Below, one piece after another: positions 33,268 to 41,734 of a stretch of 57,837 nucleotides of DNA. The stretch comes from Desulfobacterales bacterium (lineage in GTDB: Bacteria > Desulfobacterota > Desulfobacteria > Desulfobacterales > JAUYIZ01). The position numbers and the translations under genes were made by a program. The notes under the pieces are model-generated. The model was not told the DNA's origin. It saw nothing but the letters and a program-made list of their open reading frames with translations, and ran no database searches. How positions within the stretch are numbered: the stretch's first letter is position 1; the number at the start of each line of letters is the position of its first letter. Where the stretch lies: assembly GCA_030688615.1 (NCBI GenBank), contig JAUYIZ010000204.1, positions 1 to 57,837 on the forward strand, in the 5' to 3' direction.

Positions 33268-34752
33268 TCACACCTTTGCCTTGCGCCAGAGTTTCATTAA
33301 GGGTTCGAAGCACATCCCCAGCAGGATGATGCCGATCAGGATCAGGCTGACAGGCCTCAAGGGGAAGCCCATGCCATAGGCATTCAGGGAGATCAAAAAA
33401 TACGTTTCGGCCAGGTCTCCCAGAATAAAACCGAGGATCAGCGCCGCCCGATTGTAGCCGAAACTCTTTGCGCCATATCCCAACAGGGTGAACAGGAAAG
33501 CGGCGAACACATCCAGAATATTCTGGCCCACACTGTACGCGCCGATGGTGGCAAAGACCAGGATAAAAGGTGCTAAAATCCTGGGATTGACAAAAGTGAT
33601 CTTTACGAGCTGTTTTGCGGATATGTAAAGGATGGCCGATGACAATACGTTCGCAAGAATGTTTGTCCAGGCCAGGGAGAAGGATAACGCCAGGTTTTCC
33701 TCCAGCATTTTCGGGCCGGGAGTAATGCCCACCACAAGAAACGCCCCGAGAAGCAGGGCCATAACGGCGCTGCCCGGAAGACCGAAGGCCAGGGTCGTGA
33801 GCAAGGCGCCGCCTTCCTTGGCATTGGCGGCGCTCTCCGGGGCAATGACGCCCTCGACCGTGCCCAGCCCAAACCGTTCCGGATGCCTCGAGGTCTGCTT
33901 GGCATGGCCATAACACACAAAAGTGGCCACTTCGGCGCCGACTCCGGGAATGATCCCCAGCACCGTGCCGATCGTGCTGCAGCGCACGAACAGCCAGAAA
34001 TGGCGGAAGACATCCTTGACCCCCTCAAAAAGATCCGAGCCCACCTCGGCTATGGCCCCCTCTGCGCGGGTGATGGCCCTCCTTCGGACCGCAAGGTCAA
34101 TAATCTCCGGAAAGGCAAACAACCCCAGTGTAAAGGGGATTAACTTGATGCCGTCTTCAAGATAAAGGGTGCCGAAGGTGAACCGGGGAATGCCGGTGGT
34201 CATCTGATAGCCGAAAAGGGCCAGCACGATGCCGAGCGCGCCCGAGATGAGGCCTTTAGCCATGGAGCCCTTGGCAATGGCCGTAATCAGAGAGATGCCC
34301 AGCAGCGCCAGGAAGAAAAGCTCCGGAGAAGCAAAGCCCAGGACCAGGGGCCGCACCACCGGTATGAGTGCTATCATCAGCACGCCGCCGAAAAGCCCCC
34401 CGAAGGCGCCGGCCGCCAGCACCGCACCCAGGGCGCGGCCCGCCTGGCCCTGTTGCGCCATGGGGTAGCCGTCGAGCAGCGTCGCGGCATTGGGTCCGGT
34501 GCCCGGCACGTTCAACAAAATGGCGGTGATGGATCCTCCCTGTGATGTGGCGCAGCTCAACGCCAGCAGAAAGCTGAGGGCCTGCACCGGCTGCATGCCC
34601 CACACCAGCGACAAAAGAATCGACAGCCCCGTGAGGCCGCCTAAACCGGGGATAATGCCGAATACCAGGCCGATCATCACACCGAGCATCATAAAGATAA
34701 AAACGTCGAACCTGAGCAGGTCCAGCAGACCTTGAAATAGAGCTTCTATCAC
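33268..34752 (-). CDS. Tripartite tricarboxylate transporter, large membrane subunit (TctA family)
   Basis: The 494-residue protein has about 11-12 spans and the TctA signatures: GIIPGLGGLTGLSILLSLVW at the N-terminus, LLNVPGTGPNAATLLDGYPMA near 80, and IPGVGAEVATFVCYGHAKQTS near 265. Length is normal. It begins 13 bp after the binding-protein stop. The transported substrate cannot be predicted, since the family handles citrate, tartrate, aromatic acids and others. Confidence 0.9.
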   Translation of the reverse strand: MIEALFQGLLDLLRFDVFIFMMLGVMIGLVFGIIPGLGGLTGLSILLSLVWGMQPVQALSFLLALSCATSQGGSITAILLNVPGTGPNAATLLDGYPMAQQGQAGRALGAVLAAGAFGGLFGGVLMIALIPVVRPLVLGFASPELFFLALLGISLITAIAKGSMAKGLISGALGIVLALFGYQMTTGIPRFTFGTLYLEDGIKLIPFTLGLFAFPEIIDLAVRRRAITRAEGAIAEVGSDLFEGVKDVFRHFWLFVRCSTIGTVLGIIPGVGAEVATFVCYGHAKQTSRHPERFGLGTVEGVIAPESAANAKEGGALLTTLAFGLPGSAVMALLLGAFLVVGITPGPKMLEENLALSFSLAWTNILANVLSSAILYISAKQLVKITFVNPRILAPFILVFATIGAYSVGQNILDVFAAFLFTLLGYGAKSFGYNRAALILGFILGDLAETYFLISLNAYGMGFPLRPVSLILIGIILLGMCFEPLMKLWRKAKV

Positions 34753-34765
34753 AGTCGGTACTCCA

Positions 34766-35797
34766 TCAATATCCTTGGATACTCAAAAGTTTTCCAAAAA
34801 GCGCCTTGTCCTCACTGCTGAAGTCCAAAAGGGTGTTCAGGTTATCGGCAATTTCTTTGCCCGGGGCAAAGGTCACCTCCTCGCCGCTTTTTTCAACTTT
34901 TTTCCGCAGATCAGGTTCATCCAGGGTTTTCTTGAGGGCACTTTCCAGAAACGCGACCCTTTCCCCGGGGACATTCGGCGTGGTCGCCACCGGCCGGCCC
35001 ACCGCATCAAAAGCCAGGGCAATGTCGGCGATCCGTTTTTCTCTGTCGGACAGTTTTTTCGCCTCGTAAATGGTGGGGACATCGGGAAGATATTTGATCC
35101 TGTTCCGATCCATGATCACCACCGGAAACAGCGTTTTGGACTCGATATAGGGTTTTAAAGTCAAAGCAGTCGTGGATAATCCTTCCACCTCCCCGCGTTG
35201 CAGTGCCAGTATTTCCGCGGCTGACCCGCTGTACCCGCTGACCAGCTTCACATTGATGCCGAGAATGCGTCCCATCACCAGCGGGCGGATGGCCTTGCCG
35301 CTTGTGGGGGTGTCTGAGGCAAACTTGACTTCTTTGGCCCGTTGAAGATCCGCGATGGATCGATACCCTGACTTTTCACTGACCACCACCGGATATTCAT
35401 CCTGGCTCACCCTTCCCAGCCAGTTAAACTGCCTGAGGTCGAATTTCCGCCCCGGTTCATCAAATATCTGTGTGGTTAAGGCTGCTTTCGTGGCAAGGAT
35501 GATCAGGCTGAGGCCGTCGCTTTCTTTTTGCAGGCGGTTCAGGGCCACCTTGCCCCCGGCGCCCGGCTCATTTCTCACGATGACCCTGGCTCCCAGCTTT
35601 TTGGCAAGATACGGTGCCAGCATCCGGGCCCAGGTGTCATACCCTCCCCCGGGATTGTAGGGCACCACCAGCGACACCGTTTTCCCTTTGTAAAAGGCCG
35701 CTGCATCCTGACCGTGGGCAACAGGGATTTGTTGCGGCACATAAAAATATCCGAACACCAGAATAAAAGCGATCAGCCCGAAACTAAATCTTTTCAT
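34766..35797 (-). CDS. Tripartite tricarboxylate transporter substrate-binding protein (TctC/Bug family)
   Basis: From ATG 35797 (AAAGGAGG upstream) the product has 343 residues with a signal peptide (MKRFSFGLIAFILVFGYFYV...AHG). The Bug-type N-terminal motif is KTVSLVVPYNPGGGYDTWARMLAPYL, then NEPGAGGKVALNRL. It should bind a carboxylate in the periplasm and deliver it to the TctAB pair downstream. The longer frame to 35854 adds polar sequence without signal features. Immediately upstream lies the dispersed repeat at 35843-35993. Confidence 0.88.
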   Translation of the reverse strand: MKRFSFGLIAFILVFGYFYVPQQIPVAHGQDAAAFYKGKTVSLVVPYNPGGGYDTWARMLAPYLAKKLGARVIVRNEPGAGGKVALNRLQKESDGLSLIILATKAALTTQIFDEPGRKFDLRQFNWLGRVSQDEYPVVVSEKSGYRSIADLQRAKEVKFASDTPTSGKAIRPLVMGRILGINVKLVSGYSGSAAEILALQRGEVEGLSTTALTLKPYIESKTLFPVVIMDRNRIKYLPDVPTIYEAKKLSDREKRIADIALAFDAVGRPVATTPNVPGERVAFLESALKKTLDEPDLRKKVEKSGEEVTFAPGKEIADNLNTLLDFSSEDKALFGKLLSIQGY

Positions 35798-35842
35798 TTT
35801 TCCATCCTCCTTTACCATTTTATAGTAAGACCTGCAAAATGA

Positions 35843-35993
35843 GTAACCGTTCACGGTTCACAGTTCACAGTATTTTCAATGAACTATGTACGGAATAGAT
35901 ATGGACGAGCGCAGCAGAAGAACCCATATTTCTCCTCTAATATCTATTTTTTTAAAACCGTGAACCGGTAACTGTAAACCGTGAACGGTTACC
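35843..35993. repeat. Inverted repeat of GTGAACCGTGAAC-type units
   Basis: The left arm starts GTAACCGTTCACGGTTCACA (35843) and the right arm ends in ACCGTGAACGGTTAC (35993). The outer ~20 bases are inverted copies, with a ~85-bp centre. It lies between two transporter units and shares vocabulary with the repeat at 7638-7714. It could be a non-autonomous mobile repeat. Confidence 0.7.
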
Positions 35994-36006
35994 AAAATGA
36001 AGGCGC

Positions 36007-38019
36007 CTATAGAAAAAAGAGCCCGGAAGGCCAGTACATCCCGAGCACATATTCGAAAAGGCCCCAGATAAGGCCGTAGGTTCCGGCCGCCGCCAGAAAG
36101 GCCACCCGGATTTTCTCCCGGCCTTCAACCAGGGCGTACAGAAACACAAACAGGGGCAGCGCGATCACGATGCCTAAGAGCCAGACGGCCGCGGCGCTTG
36201 CTGCGCACCAGAGGGAAAAAAGCGCCGTGCGGGACATCTCGGTTTTCCGGTCCAGCAAGCTGTCAAAGCTCTGGTCCATATCCGCATCCTTGCTGCCGGG
36301 CTCCGCGACGGCGTGTTTGCCGGTGATATCGTAATAGAGCTGGGCAAGGGTCAACAGCACGCCGGGCACGGCCACCATGTAAACCGGCATCAGCCTGGCG
36401 ATGAAACGCCACTTCCATCCGGTTGCAATGGCCGCCAGGAACAGGATCAGACAGAGCAGCGAAAAAACCAACTCGGGTTGCAACCGGATGCCCGGGCTCC
36501 GGCCGGAAGGATCCTGCAAAGAAGACCCTGTTCCGGATTTTTTTTGCCGCCGGCCCCACAGGGTGTAGGCCAGAGAGATACAGGATAACACCAGCAGTAC
36601 GATAACCGCCGGACGAAGCAGCCAGCTGAAGCCGTAACTGGCCATGGACCGGTAGAGGTATTTTTCCATGAGGCCGCCAAGGATCAGCCCCAGAATCAGG
36701 GCCGGCCGCGGATATCGCCAGCGTTTCATGAAGTAGCCGAGCACACCGAAAAACAACACGACCAGAAGGTCCGCCGGGTCGCGATTGGCGCTGAAGGCCC
36801 CCAGCAGGATGAAAGTGAGCAGGATGGGCACCATCAGCGTGTAGCGGACCTGGGCGAGCTTGGCCAGTTGGTTTGCCAGCATAAAACCGACCAGCGTCCC
36901 GATAATGCCGGAAATCCCCTGGATCCAAACGGCGCTGAAAATCACATCGGCATGGTTTTTGACCATCTCGGGGCCCGGTACGAATCCCATGGCCAGCAGG
37001 GCCACGATAAAGAGCGCCGTGGTGGTCCCCTGGGGAAGCCCGAGGAGCAGCGTGGTAATGAGGTCTCCGCCGTCCTTGGCATCGTTGGCGCACTCGGGGG
37101 CGATAACCCCCCGCACGTCCCCCTTGCCGAAAGTATCGACAGCGCCCTTGCAGCTTTGGAATGCGTGGCCGTAGGCGAGCCAGTCCACGGTCCGGGAGCC
37201 GATGCCCGGGACAATGCCGATCCAGACTCCGAAAAAACTGCAGCGCAGCACGAGCCACCACTCCCGCAAGGTGTCCTTGACGCCGTCCATCAAGCTGCCC
37301 TTGAGCGGGACCGGCTGCTGCTCCACCCCCACCCTGGCCAGGGCCATATCCAGCGCGGACGGCAGCCCGAACAGGGCCAGGGCGATAATGCTGACCGCCA
37401 ACCCGTCGAAAAGATAGGCCTGCTCAAAAACAAAACGCAGGGTCCCGCTCTGTTCCTGCTGGCCGACGGTCGATATCAACAGGCCCAGGGCAGCGGCAAT
37501 CAGCCCTTTTACAGGGTGACGGCCGGCCAGCAGCGCCACCATGCTCAGCCCCCACAGAACCACCACGAACAGTTCCGGAGAGCCCATGAGGTAGATCAGG
37601 GGCTTGGCCACCGGGATGGACAGCGCCAGTGTAGCCGTGCCGATGATGCTTCCCAGCCCGCCGGCCATAAACGACGCGCCGAGAGCCCGACGCGCCTCGC
37701 CGCGCTGGCCCATGGGATAGCCATCCAGAATCGTCGCCGTGGAACCGGCTCCGCCGGGAATACCGAAAAGAACCGGCAGATAGGCGGCGCAGATAGCACT
37801 GACCGCGCTGGCCCCGATGAGCACTCCGATGGCCGTGATGGGGTTCCACTGGACCACAAAAGGCAGTAAAATCGCGTAAACCATCGGCGTACCCATCCCC
37901 TGGGGCGCCACGGCGGTAAATGTTCCAATACCCACACCCACTAAAATTGCCAAAAAGACATACGGATCAAGAAGATTTTGAAACCCCTGAATTGCCGCCT
38001 GAAAAAGGTCAACTTCCAT
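36007..38019 (-). CDS. TctA-TctB fusion transporter membrane protein
   Basis: The 670-residue protein carries a complete TctA-type domain (1-490): GTFTAVAPQGMGTPMVYAI, LFGIPGGAGSTATILDGYPMG and GIVPGIGSRTVDWLAYGHAF. A TctB-like part of four spans ends GLFEYVLGMYWPSGLFFL, so both membrane subunits are joined in one chain. RBS GGGGAG precedes ATG 38019. No second binding protein is adjacent; the one at 34766, 210 bp downstream, may serve both transporters. The loop between the domains (about 495-600) is polar and poorly conserved in appearance. Confidence 0.85.
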   Translation of the reverse strand: MEVDLFQAAIQGFQNLLDPYVFLAILVGVGIGTFTAVAPQGMGTPMVYAILLPFVVQWNPITAIGVLIGASAVSAICAAYLPVLFGIPGGAGSTATILDGYPMGQRGEARRALGASFMAGGLGSIIGTATLALSIPVAKPLIYLMGSPELFVVVLWGLSMVALLAGRHPVKGLIAAALGLLISTVGQQEQSGTLRFVFEQAYLFDGLAVSIIALALFGLPSALDMALARVGVEQQPVPLKGSLMDGVKDTLREWWLVLRCSFFGVWIGIVPGIGSRTVDWLAYGHAFQSCKGAVDTFGKGDVRGVIAPECANDAKDGGDLITTLLLGLPQGTTTALFIVALLAMGFVPGPEMVKNHADVIFSAVWIQGISGIIGTLVGFMLANQLAKLAQVRYTLMVPILLTFILLGAFSANRDPADLLVVLFFGVLGYFMKRWRYPRPALILGLILGGLMEKYLYRSMASYGFSWLLRPAVIVLLVLSCISLAYTLWGRRQKKSGTGSSLQDPSGRSPGIRLQPELVFSLLCLILFLAAIATGWKWRFIARLMPVYMVAVPGVLLTLAQLYYDITGKHAVAEPGSKDADMDQSFDSLLDRKTEMSRTALFSLWCAASAAAVWLLGIVIALPLFVFLYALVEGREKIRVAFLAAAGTYGLIWGLFEYVLGMYWPSGLFFL

Positions 38020-38252
38020 TCATCACTCCCCGAGACCTTTAACCCTACCTGTTTTGCCCGAAGTTTTCAAGAGCTCACCAATTTGCCTCATAAGCGCAAA
38101 GGCACCAGGGATTTTTCTGACTTTCCTCCTGGTGCCATGGTGTCGAGCCATTTGCTCGTGTCTTGCCGTCAAGCATAAAACGGTTTTTCTGTTATTTATA
38201 ATATTGAAACCATTTAAAAAGTCAACACGCAATTTGATGGCCGCGCAAAAAT

Positions 38253-38294
38253 CCTGGCCCTGAGGGCCAGGCATTGGTTATCCCCTGAGGGGAT
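38253..38294. repeat. Two adjacent short palindromes with TGA loops
   Basis: CCTGGCCC-TGA-GGGCCAGG (38253-38271) and ATCCCC-TGA-GGGGAT (38280-38294) are perfect hairpins with the same three-base loop. Lacking a U tract, they look like tandem structural repeats rather than terminators. Confidence 0.65.
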
Positions 38295-38322
38295 TTGCTT
38301 TGTAGGAAGTTCATTGCATGAT

Positions 38323-38475
38323 TGAAATCACAAATAGCAAATTACAAATACCAAACAATTTCAAATGACCCAAATTCGAAAATCCAAAGGATGTCCCGTC
38401 CTGGAAGGTTTGGGTCACTTAATATTGGAATTTGAGATTTGTTTGTAATTTGGTGCTTGGAATTTGTAATTTCAG
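38323..38475. repeat. AT-rich MITE-like inverted repeat
   Basis: Left arm GAAATCACAAATAGCAAATT (from 38324) and right arm complement GAAATTACAAATTCCAAGCA (to ~38474) are imperfect inverted copies about 55-65 bp long. The centre is GTCCCGTCCTGGAAGG. Low GC and the ACAAAT/TTTGTAAT vocabulary set it apart from neighbouring DNA. It has the form of a non-autonomous mobile repeat. Confidence 0.7.
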
Positions 38476-38649
38476 ACCCAAAACGCCATGGCAGAGCCAT
38501 CTATCCCTGACCTGGCCCAAAGGACCAGGATTTCTGTGTTTGAGTAAAAATATCTACAGCGCCGGCGACCATGAATTCTTTTGACAACAGGTCCATTTTT
38601 TGCATATGCTGACTCGCAGCTTTATTACGAGTTTCACTCCCGTGCTGCC

Positions 38650-39711
38650 ATGAAACTCTCATCCCGGCAGCGTTTGAAAAGCAGATATCCTGATCCAGGG
38701 AACAACTTGAAGAAAGTATTTATCATTTTTGGTGTCGTTTTCTGCCTTTTTCTTGCGGCAGCGATACTTTTTTATTTCCATCTGGCAAGATATGCCGAGA
38801 CGCCCGCCCCGGGCGCTCCCGTGGAACTGATGCTGGTCATATCCCCGGGACAGGACCTGAGATCGATTTCAGAATCCCTGCAGCGGGGCGGCATCATCGT
38901 CAGCCGGCTTAAATTTGAATGGCTCTGCCGGCTCAGGGGATATGAAAAACAGCTAAAAGCCGGCGAATATCTGTTTTCCTCTGCCATGACGCCGACCAAA
39001 ATCCTTGACATTCTGACCCGCGGCCAGGTTTACCTGCACCGGCTCACCGTGCCGGAAGGGTATAATCTTCTTCAGATTGCCGCGGCGGTGGCCCGGGCGG
39101 GATTGGCCGCGGAAACGGATTTTATCGCTGCCGCGGCCCACCCGGCCCTGCTGCGTCAAAGCGGGGTTACCGGGGAAAAATTCGAAGGATATCTTTTCCC
39201 TGACACCTATTACTTTCCCAAAGGAGTCAGCGCTCAAAAGATGATATCCACCATGGTCAGGCGGTTCTGGTCCGTCTGGACGCCGGAATTAAAAAAACGG
39301 GCGGAACAAATTGGTTTCTCGATTCATCAGGCCGTCACGCTGGCATCCATCATTGAAAAGGAGACGGCAGTACCCGCAGAAAGACCCCTGGTCTCCTCGG
39401 TTTTTCACAACCGGCTGAAAAAAGGGATCCGTCTTGAAAGTGACCCCACCGTAATTTACGGCATAGAAAATTTCGACGGGAATATCACCAGGAAGCATCT
39501 GCTTCAGCCGACCAATTATAACACCTACAGAATAAAAGGGCTGCCTCCCGGGCCCATCGCCAGTCCCGGAAAGGACGCAATCACGGCGGCGCTGTTCCCG
39601 GCAGACACTTCTTTCTATTATTTCGTTGCCAAAAAGGATAAAACCCATAAATTTTCAACCACCCATGCGGAACACAAACTGGCTGTCGGTAAATATCAAC
39701 TGTCCAGATAA
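38650..39711 (+). CDS. mltG: Endolytic murein transglycosylase MltG
   Basis: The 353-residue protein has one N-terminal span (about 21-44), a LysM-like region, and the YceG/MltG catalytic domain with EGYLFPDTYYFPKG (~179-192), SIIEKETAVPAER with the catalytic Glu near 236-238, and YNTYRIKGLPPGPIASPG near the end. It cleaves nascent glycan strands in the periplasm, limiting peptidoglycan chain length. ATG 38650 was chosen because the frame to TTG 38581 adds sequence before the cytoplasmic basic stretch; neither has a strong ribosome site. nagZ follows after 2 bp, linking synthesis and recycling of murein. Confidence 0.9.
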   Translation: MKLSSRQRLKSRYPDPGNNLKKVFIIFGVVFCLFLAAAILFYFHLARYAETPAPGAPVELMLVISPGQDLRSISESLQRGGIIVSRLKFEWLCRLRGYEKQLKAGEYLFSSAMTPTKILDILTRGQVYLHRLTVPEGYNLLQIAAAVARAGLAAETDFIAAAAHPALLRQSGVTGEKFEGYLFPDTYYFPKGVSAQKMISTMVRRFWSVWTPELKKRAEQIGFSIHQAVTLASIIEKETAVPAERPLVSSVFHNRLKKGIRLESDPTVIYGIENFDGNITRKHLLQPTNYNTYRIKGLPPGPIASPGKDAITAALFPADTSFYYFVAKKDKTHKFSTTHAEHKLAVGKYQLSR

Positions 39712-39713
39712 CG

Positions 39714-40739
39714 ATGCGGCAACGGCAGGTGCGATCCATGGACCTTACAGGACTTTCAAACGAACAGCTTGCCGGCCAGCGCCTGATGGCGGGATTCGAG
39801 GGGCTTGAGCTGAACCCGGCGCTCCGGTTTCTGATCGACACCCTGAAGGTGGGCGGCATAATTCTCTTTTCCCGGAACATATCCACGCCGAATCAACTCA
39901 CGCTGCTGTGCTCGGCAATGCAGGACTATGCCCGGGCCTGCGGACAACCTGCCCTGTTCATCGCCGTTGACCAGGAGGGGGGCCAGGTGGCCAGGCTCAA
40001 GGAGCCCTTTACCCGATTTCCGGGCAATCCGTACATGAAAAACGAATCGGATGCCATACGATTTGCCCAGATCACCGCGGCGGAATTGTCCAAAGTGGGT
40101 ATCAACATGGACATGGCGCCCGTACTGGACGTTGCGCCAGAAAACATTTCCAGCGTGATGGCCGGCAGGGCCTTCGGGCACGACCCCCTATGGGTTTCAA
40201 AACTTGGGAACCTGGTGATCCAGCATCTGCAGGAGAACAGAATTCTGTCGGTAGCCAAACACTTTCCGGGTATCGGCCGGACCACGCGCGACTCTCACAG
40301 TGAGCTTCCCACTGCGGAGGTGGATTTTAACACCCTGAAAACTACCGATCTGGTGCCCTTTCAGGCGGCCATCGAGCGGAAGGTGGCGGGAATCATGCTC
40401 TCGCATATCCGCTTTACCGGCATCGACCCCCGATGGCCGGCAAGCCTGTCCGTAAAGGTGGCCAAGGACCTGTTGCGCAAGGACCTGGGTTTTGACGGCC
40501 TGATTTTCACCGACGATCTGGACATGGGCGCCGTTAAAAAGCACTTTGACATTCGGACGGTGATCCGGCGGCTTCTCCTGGCCGGCATCGACATCGCGCT
40601 CATATGCCACAGCCGGGCGGACATGGAAACGGCTTTTGAAGAAATAGTAAAGGACCTTGAAAGCAGCCCGAAGCAAAAGAAGAAATGTGTGGCGTCGGTG
40701 CAAAGGATTATGGAATTCAAGCGTCAATATTTATCTTAG
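39714..40739 (+). CDS. nagZ: Beta-N-acetylhexosaminidase (GH3, NagZ-type)
   Basis: The 341-residue enzyme has GH3 features: VGGIILFSRNISTPNQL, AVDQEGGQVARLKEPFTRFPG and KHFPGIGRTTRDSH, which carries the catalytic His/Asp dyad typical of NagZ. GLIFTDDLDMGAV contains the nucleophile Asp. It removes terminal GlcNAc from muropeptides during recycling. No signal peptide is seen, as for cytoplasmic NagZ. ATG 39714 follows the mltG stop by 2 bp; ATG 39738 is an alternative. The 3' end overlaps the convergent tsaD gene by 23 bp. Confidence 0.88.
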   Translation: MRQRQVRSMDLTGLSNEQLAGQRLMAGFEGLELNPALRFLIDTLKVGGIILFSRNISTPNQLTLLCSAMQDYARACGQPALFIAVDQEGGQVARLKEPFTRFPGNPYMKNESDAIRFAQITAAELSKVGINMDMAPVLDVAPENISSVMAGRAFGHDPLWVSKLGNLVIQHLQENRILSVAKHFPGIGRTTRDSHSELPTAEVDFNTLKTTDLVPFQAAIERKVAGIMLSHIRFTGIDPRWPASLSVKVAKDLLRKDLGFDGLIFTDDLDMGAVKKHFDIRTVIRRLLLAGIDIALICHSRADMETAFEEIVKDLESSPKQKKKCVASVQRIMEFKRQYLS

Positions 40740-41721
40740 AATACACGTCATCATTCATGTCGGAACGGTTTCCATTTTTTAATAGATGATATCCCGCCGC
40801 GGCAATCATGGCGGCATTATCTCCGCAAAGGCTGACAGAGGGGATATGAACCGAAATTCCTTTCCGCCCGGCTTCCTGCCTGACCTTTTCCCGCAACCTG
40901 CTGTTTGCCGCCACGCCCCCCACGACCGCAATGCGATCCGATCTTTTCTCCACCGCGGCCCGGAGGATTTTATAGGTCAGAACTTCAACGACCGCCTCCT
41001 GGAACCCGGCCAGGATATCCGGAATCTGCTCCTGATACTGGCTTTGATGGGTATGGATATATCGCATCACCGCCGTTTTAATGCCGCTGAAACTGAAATC
41101 AAACTGTCGTTTATCCAGAAAGGACCTGGGGAAAGTGATCCGGTCGGGGCTGCCTTTCTTTGCAAGCCGGTCGATGATGCTCCCGCCGGGATAACCCAGG
41201 CCGAGCATTTTGGAAACCTTGTCATAGGCTTCCCCTGCCGCATCATCCAGGGTCTGCCCCATCAATTCCATCCGTGTGTGTCCCCTGACATGATACACGG
41301 CGGTGTGTCCGCCCGATACCAGAAGGGCCACAAAGGGAAACGCGGGAGGATCCGGTTCAAGAAAAACCGAGTTAATGTGGCCGTCCAGATGATTGACCCC
41401 CACCCAGGGAATACCCAACGCGTAGGCGACGGCCTTGGCAAAGGAAAAGCCCACCAACAGGGAGCCGACCAGACCCGGCCCCTGGGTCACAGCGATGCCG
41501 TCGAGGCCTTGCAACTCCATTTTGGCTGCGCCCAGAGCTTGCCTGACCACCGGGATGATGGCTTCGATATGCTTCCTTGAGGCAAGCTCCGGCACCACCC
41601 CGCCATAGGGCCGGTGAACTTCGATCTGGGATGAAACCACCGAAGATAAGATCGTTCTGCCCTGATTGACGACCGCGGCCGCCGTTTCATCGCAGGAAGA
41701 CTCAATGCCCAGTATTTGCAT
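40717..41721 (-). CDS. tsaD: tRNA N6-threonylcarbamoyladenosine transferase
   Basis: The 334-residue protein starts MQILGIESSCDETAAAVV and has the metal-binding HLDGH with H111 and H115, SGGHTAVYHV, and GYPGGSIIDRLA, as in TsaD. Together with TsaB/C/E it makes t6A at position 37 of ANN-decoding tRNAs. Complete and of standard length. It converges on nagZ with a short overlap and starts 13 bp after the fused glycosyltransferase gene upstream. Confidence 0.95.
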   Translation of the reverse strand: MQILGIESSCDETAAAVVNQGRTILSSVVSSQIEVHRPYGGVVPELASRKHIEAIIPVVRQALGAAKMELQGLDGIAVTQGPGLVGSLLVGFSFAKAVAYALGIPWVGVNHLDGHINSVFLEPDPPAFPFVALLVSGGHTAVYHVRGHTRMELMGQTLDDAAGEAYDKVSKMLGLGYPGGSIIDRLAKKGSPDRITFPRSFLDKRQFDFSFSGIKTAVMRYIHTHQSQYQEQIPDILAGFQEAVVEVLTYKILRAAVEKRSDRIAVVGGVAANSRLREKVRQEAGRKGISVHIPSVSLCGDNAAMIAAAGYHLLKNGNRSDMNDDVYSKINIDA

Positions 41722-41734
41722 TGTAAAGTTACCT

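Larger units (their letters stand above)
38020..38649. other. Repeat-rich intergenic region
   Basis: About 630 bp between the divergent transporter and mltG genes. It holds two short GC hairpins and one long AT-rich inverted repeat, and no supported gene. A frame at 38054-38263 has no recognisable features. Promoters for both flanking genes must lie here but are not clear. Confidence 0.6.

Noticed and set aside
32741-33916. Minus-strand frame of 391 codons overlapping TctA and TctB
   Set aside because: Out-of-frame reading of the true TctA/TctB genes, rich in Arg/Gly/Pro, with no family similarity.
36868-37869. Plus-strand frame of 333 codons and minus-strand frame 36263-37261 within the TctAB fusion
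   Set aside because: Both are low-complexity, His/Arg/Gly-rich out-of-frame readings of a GC-rich membrane-protein gene.
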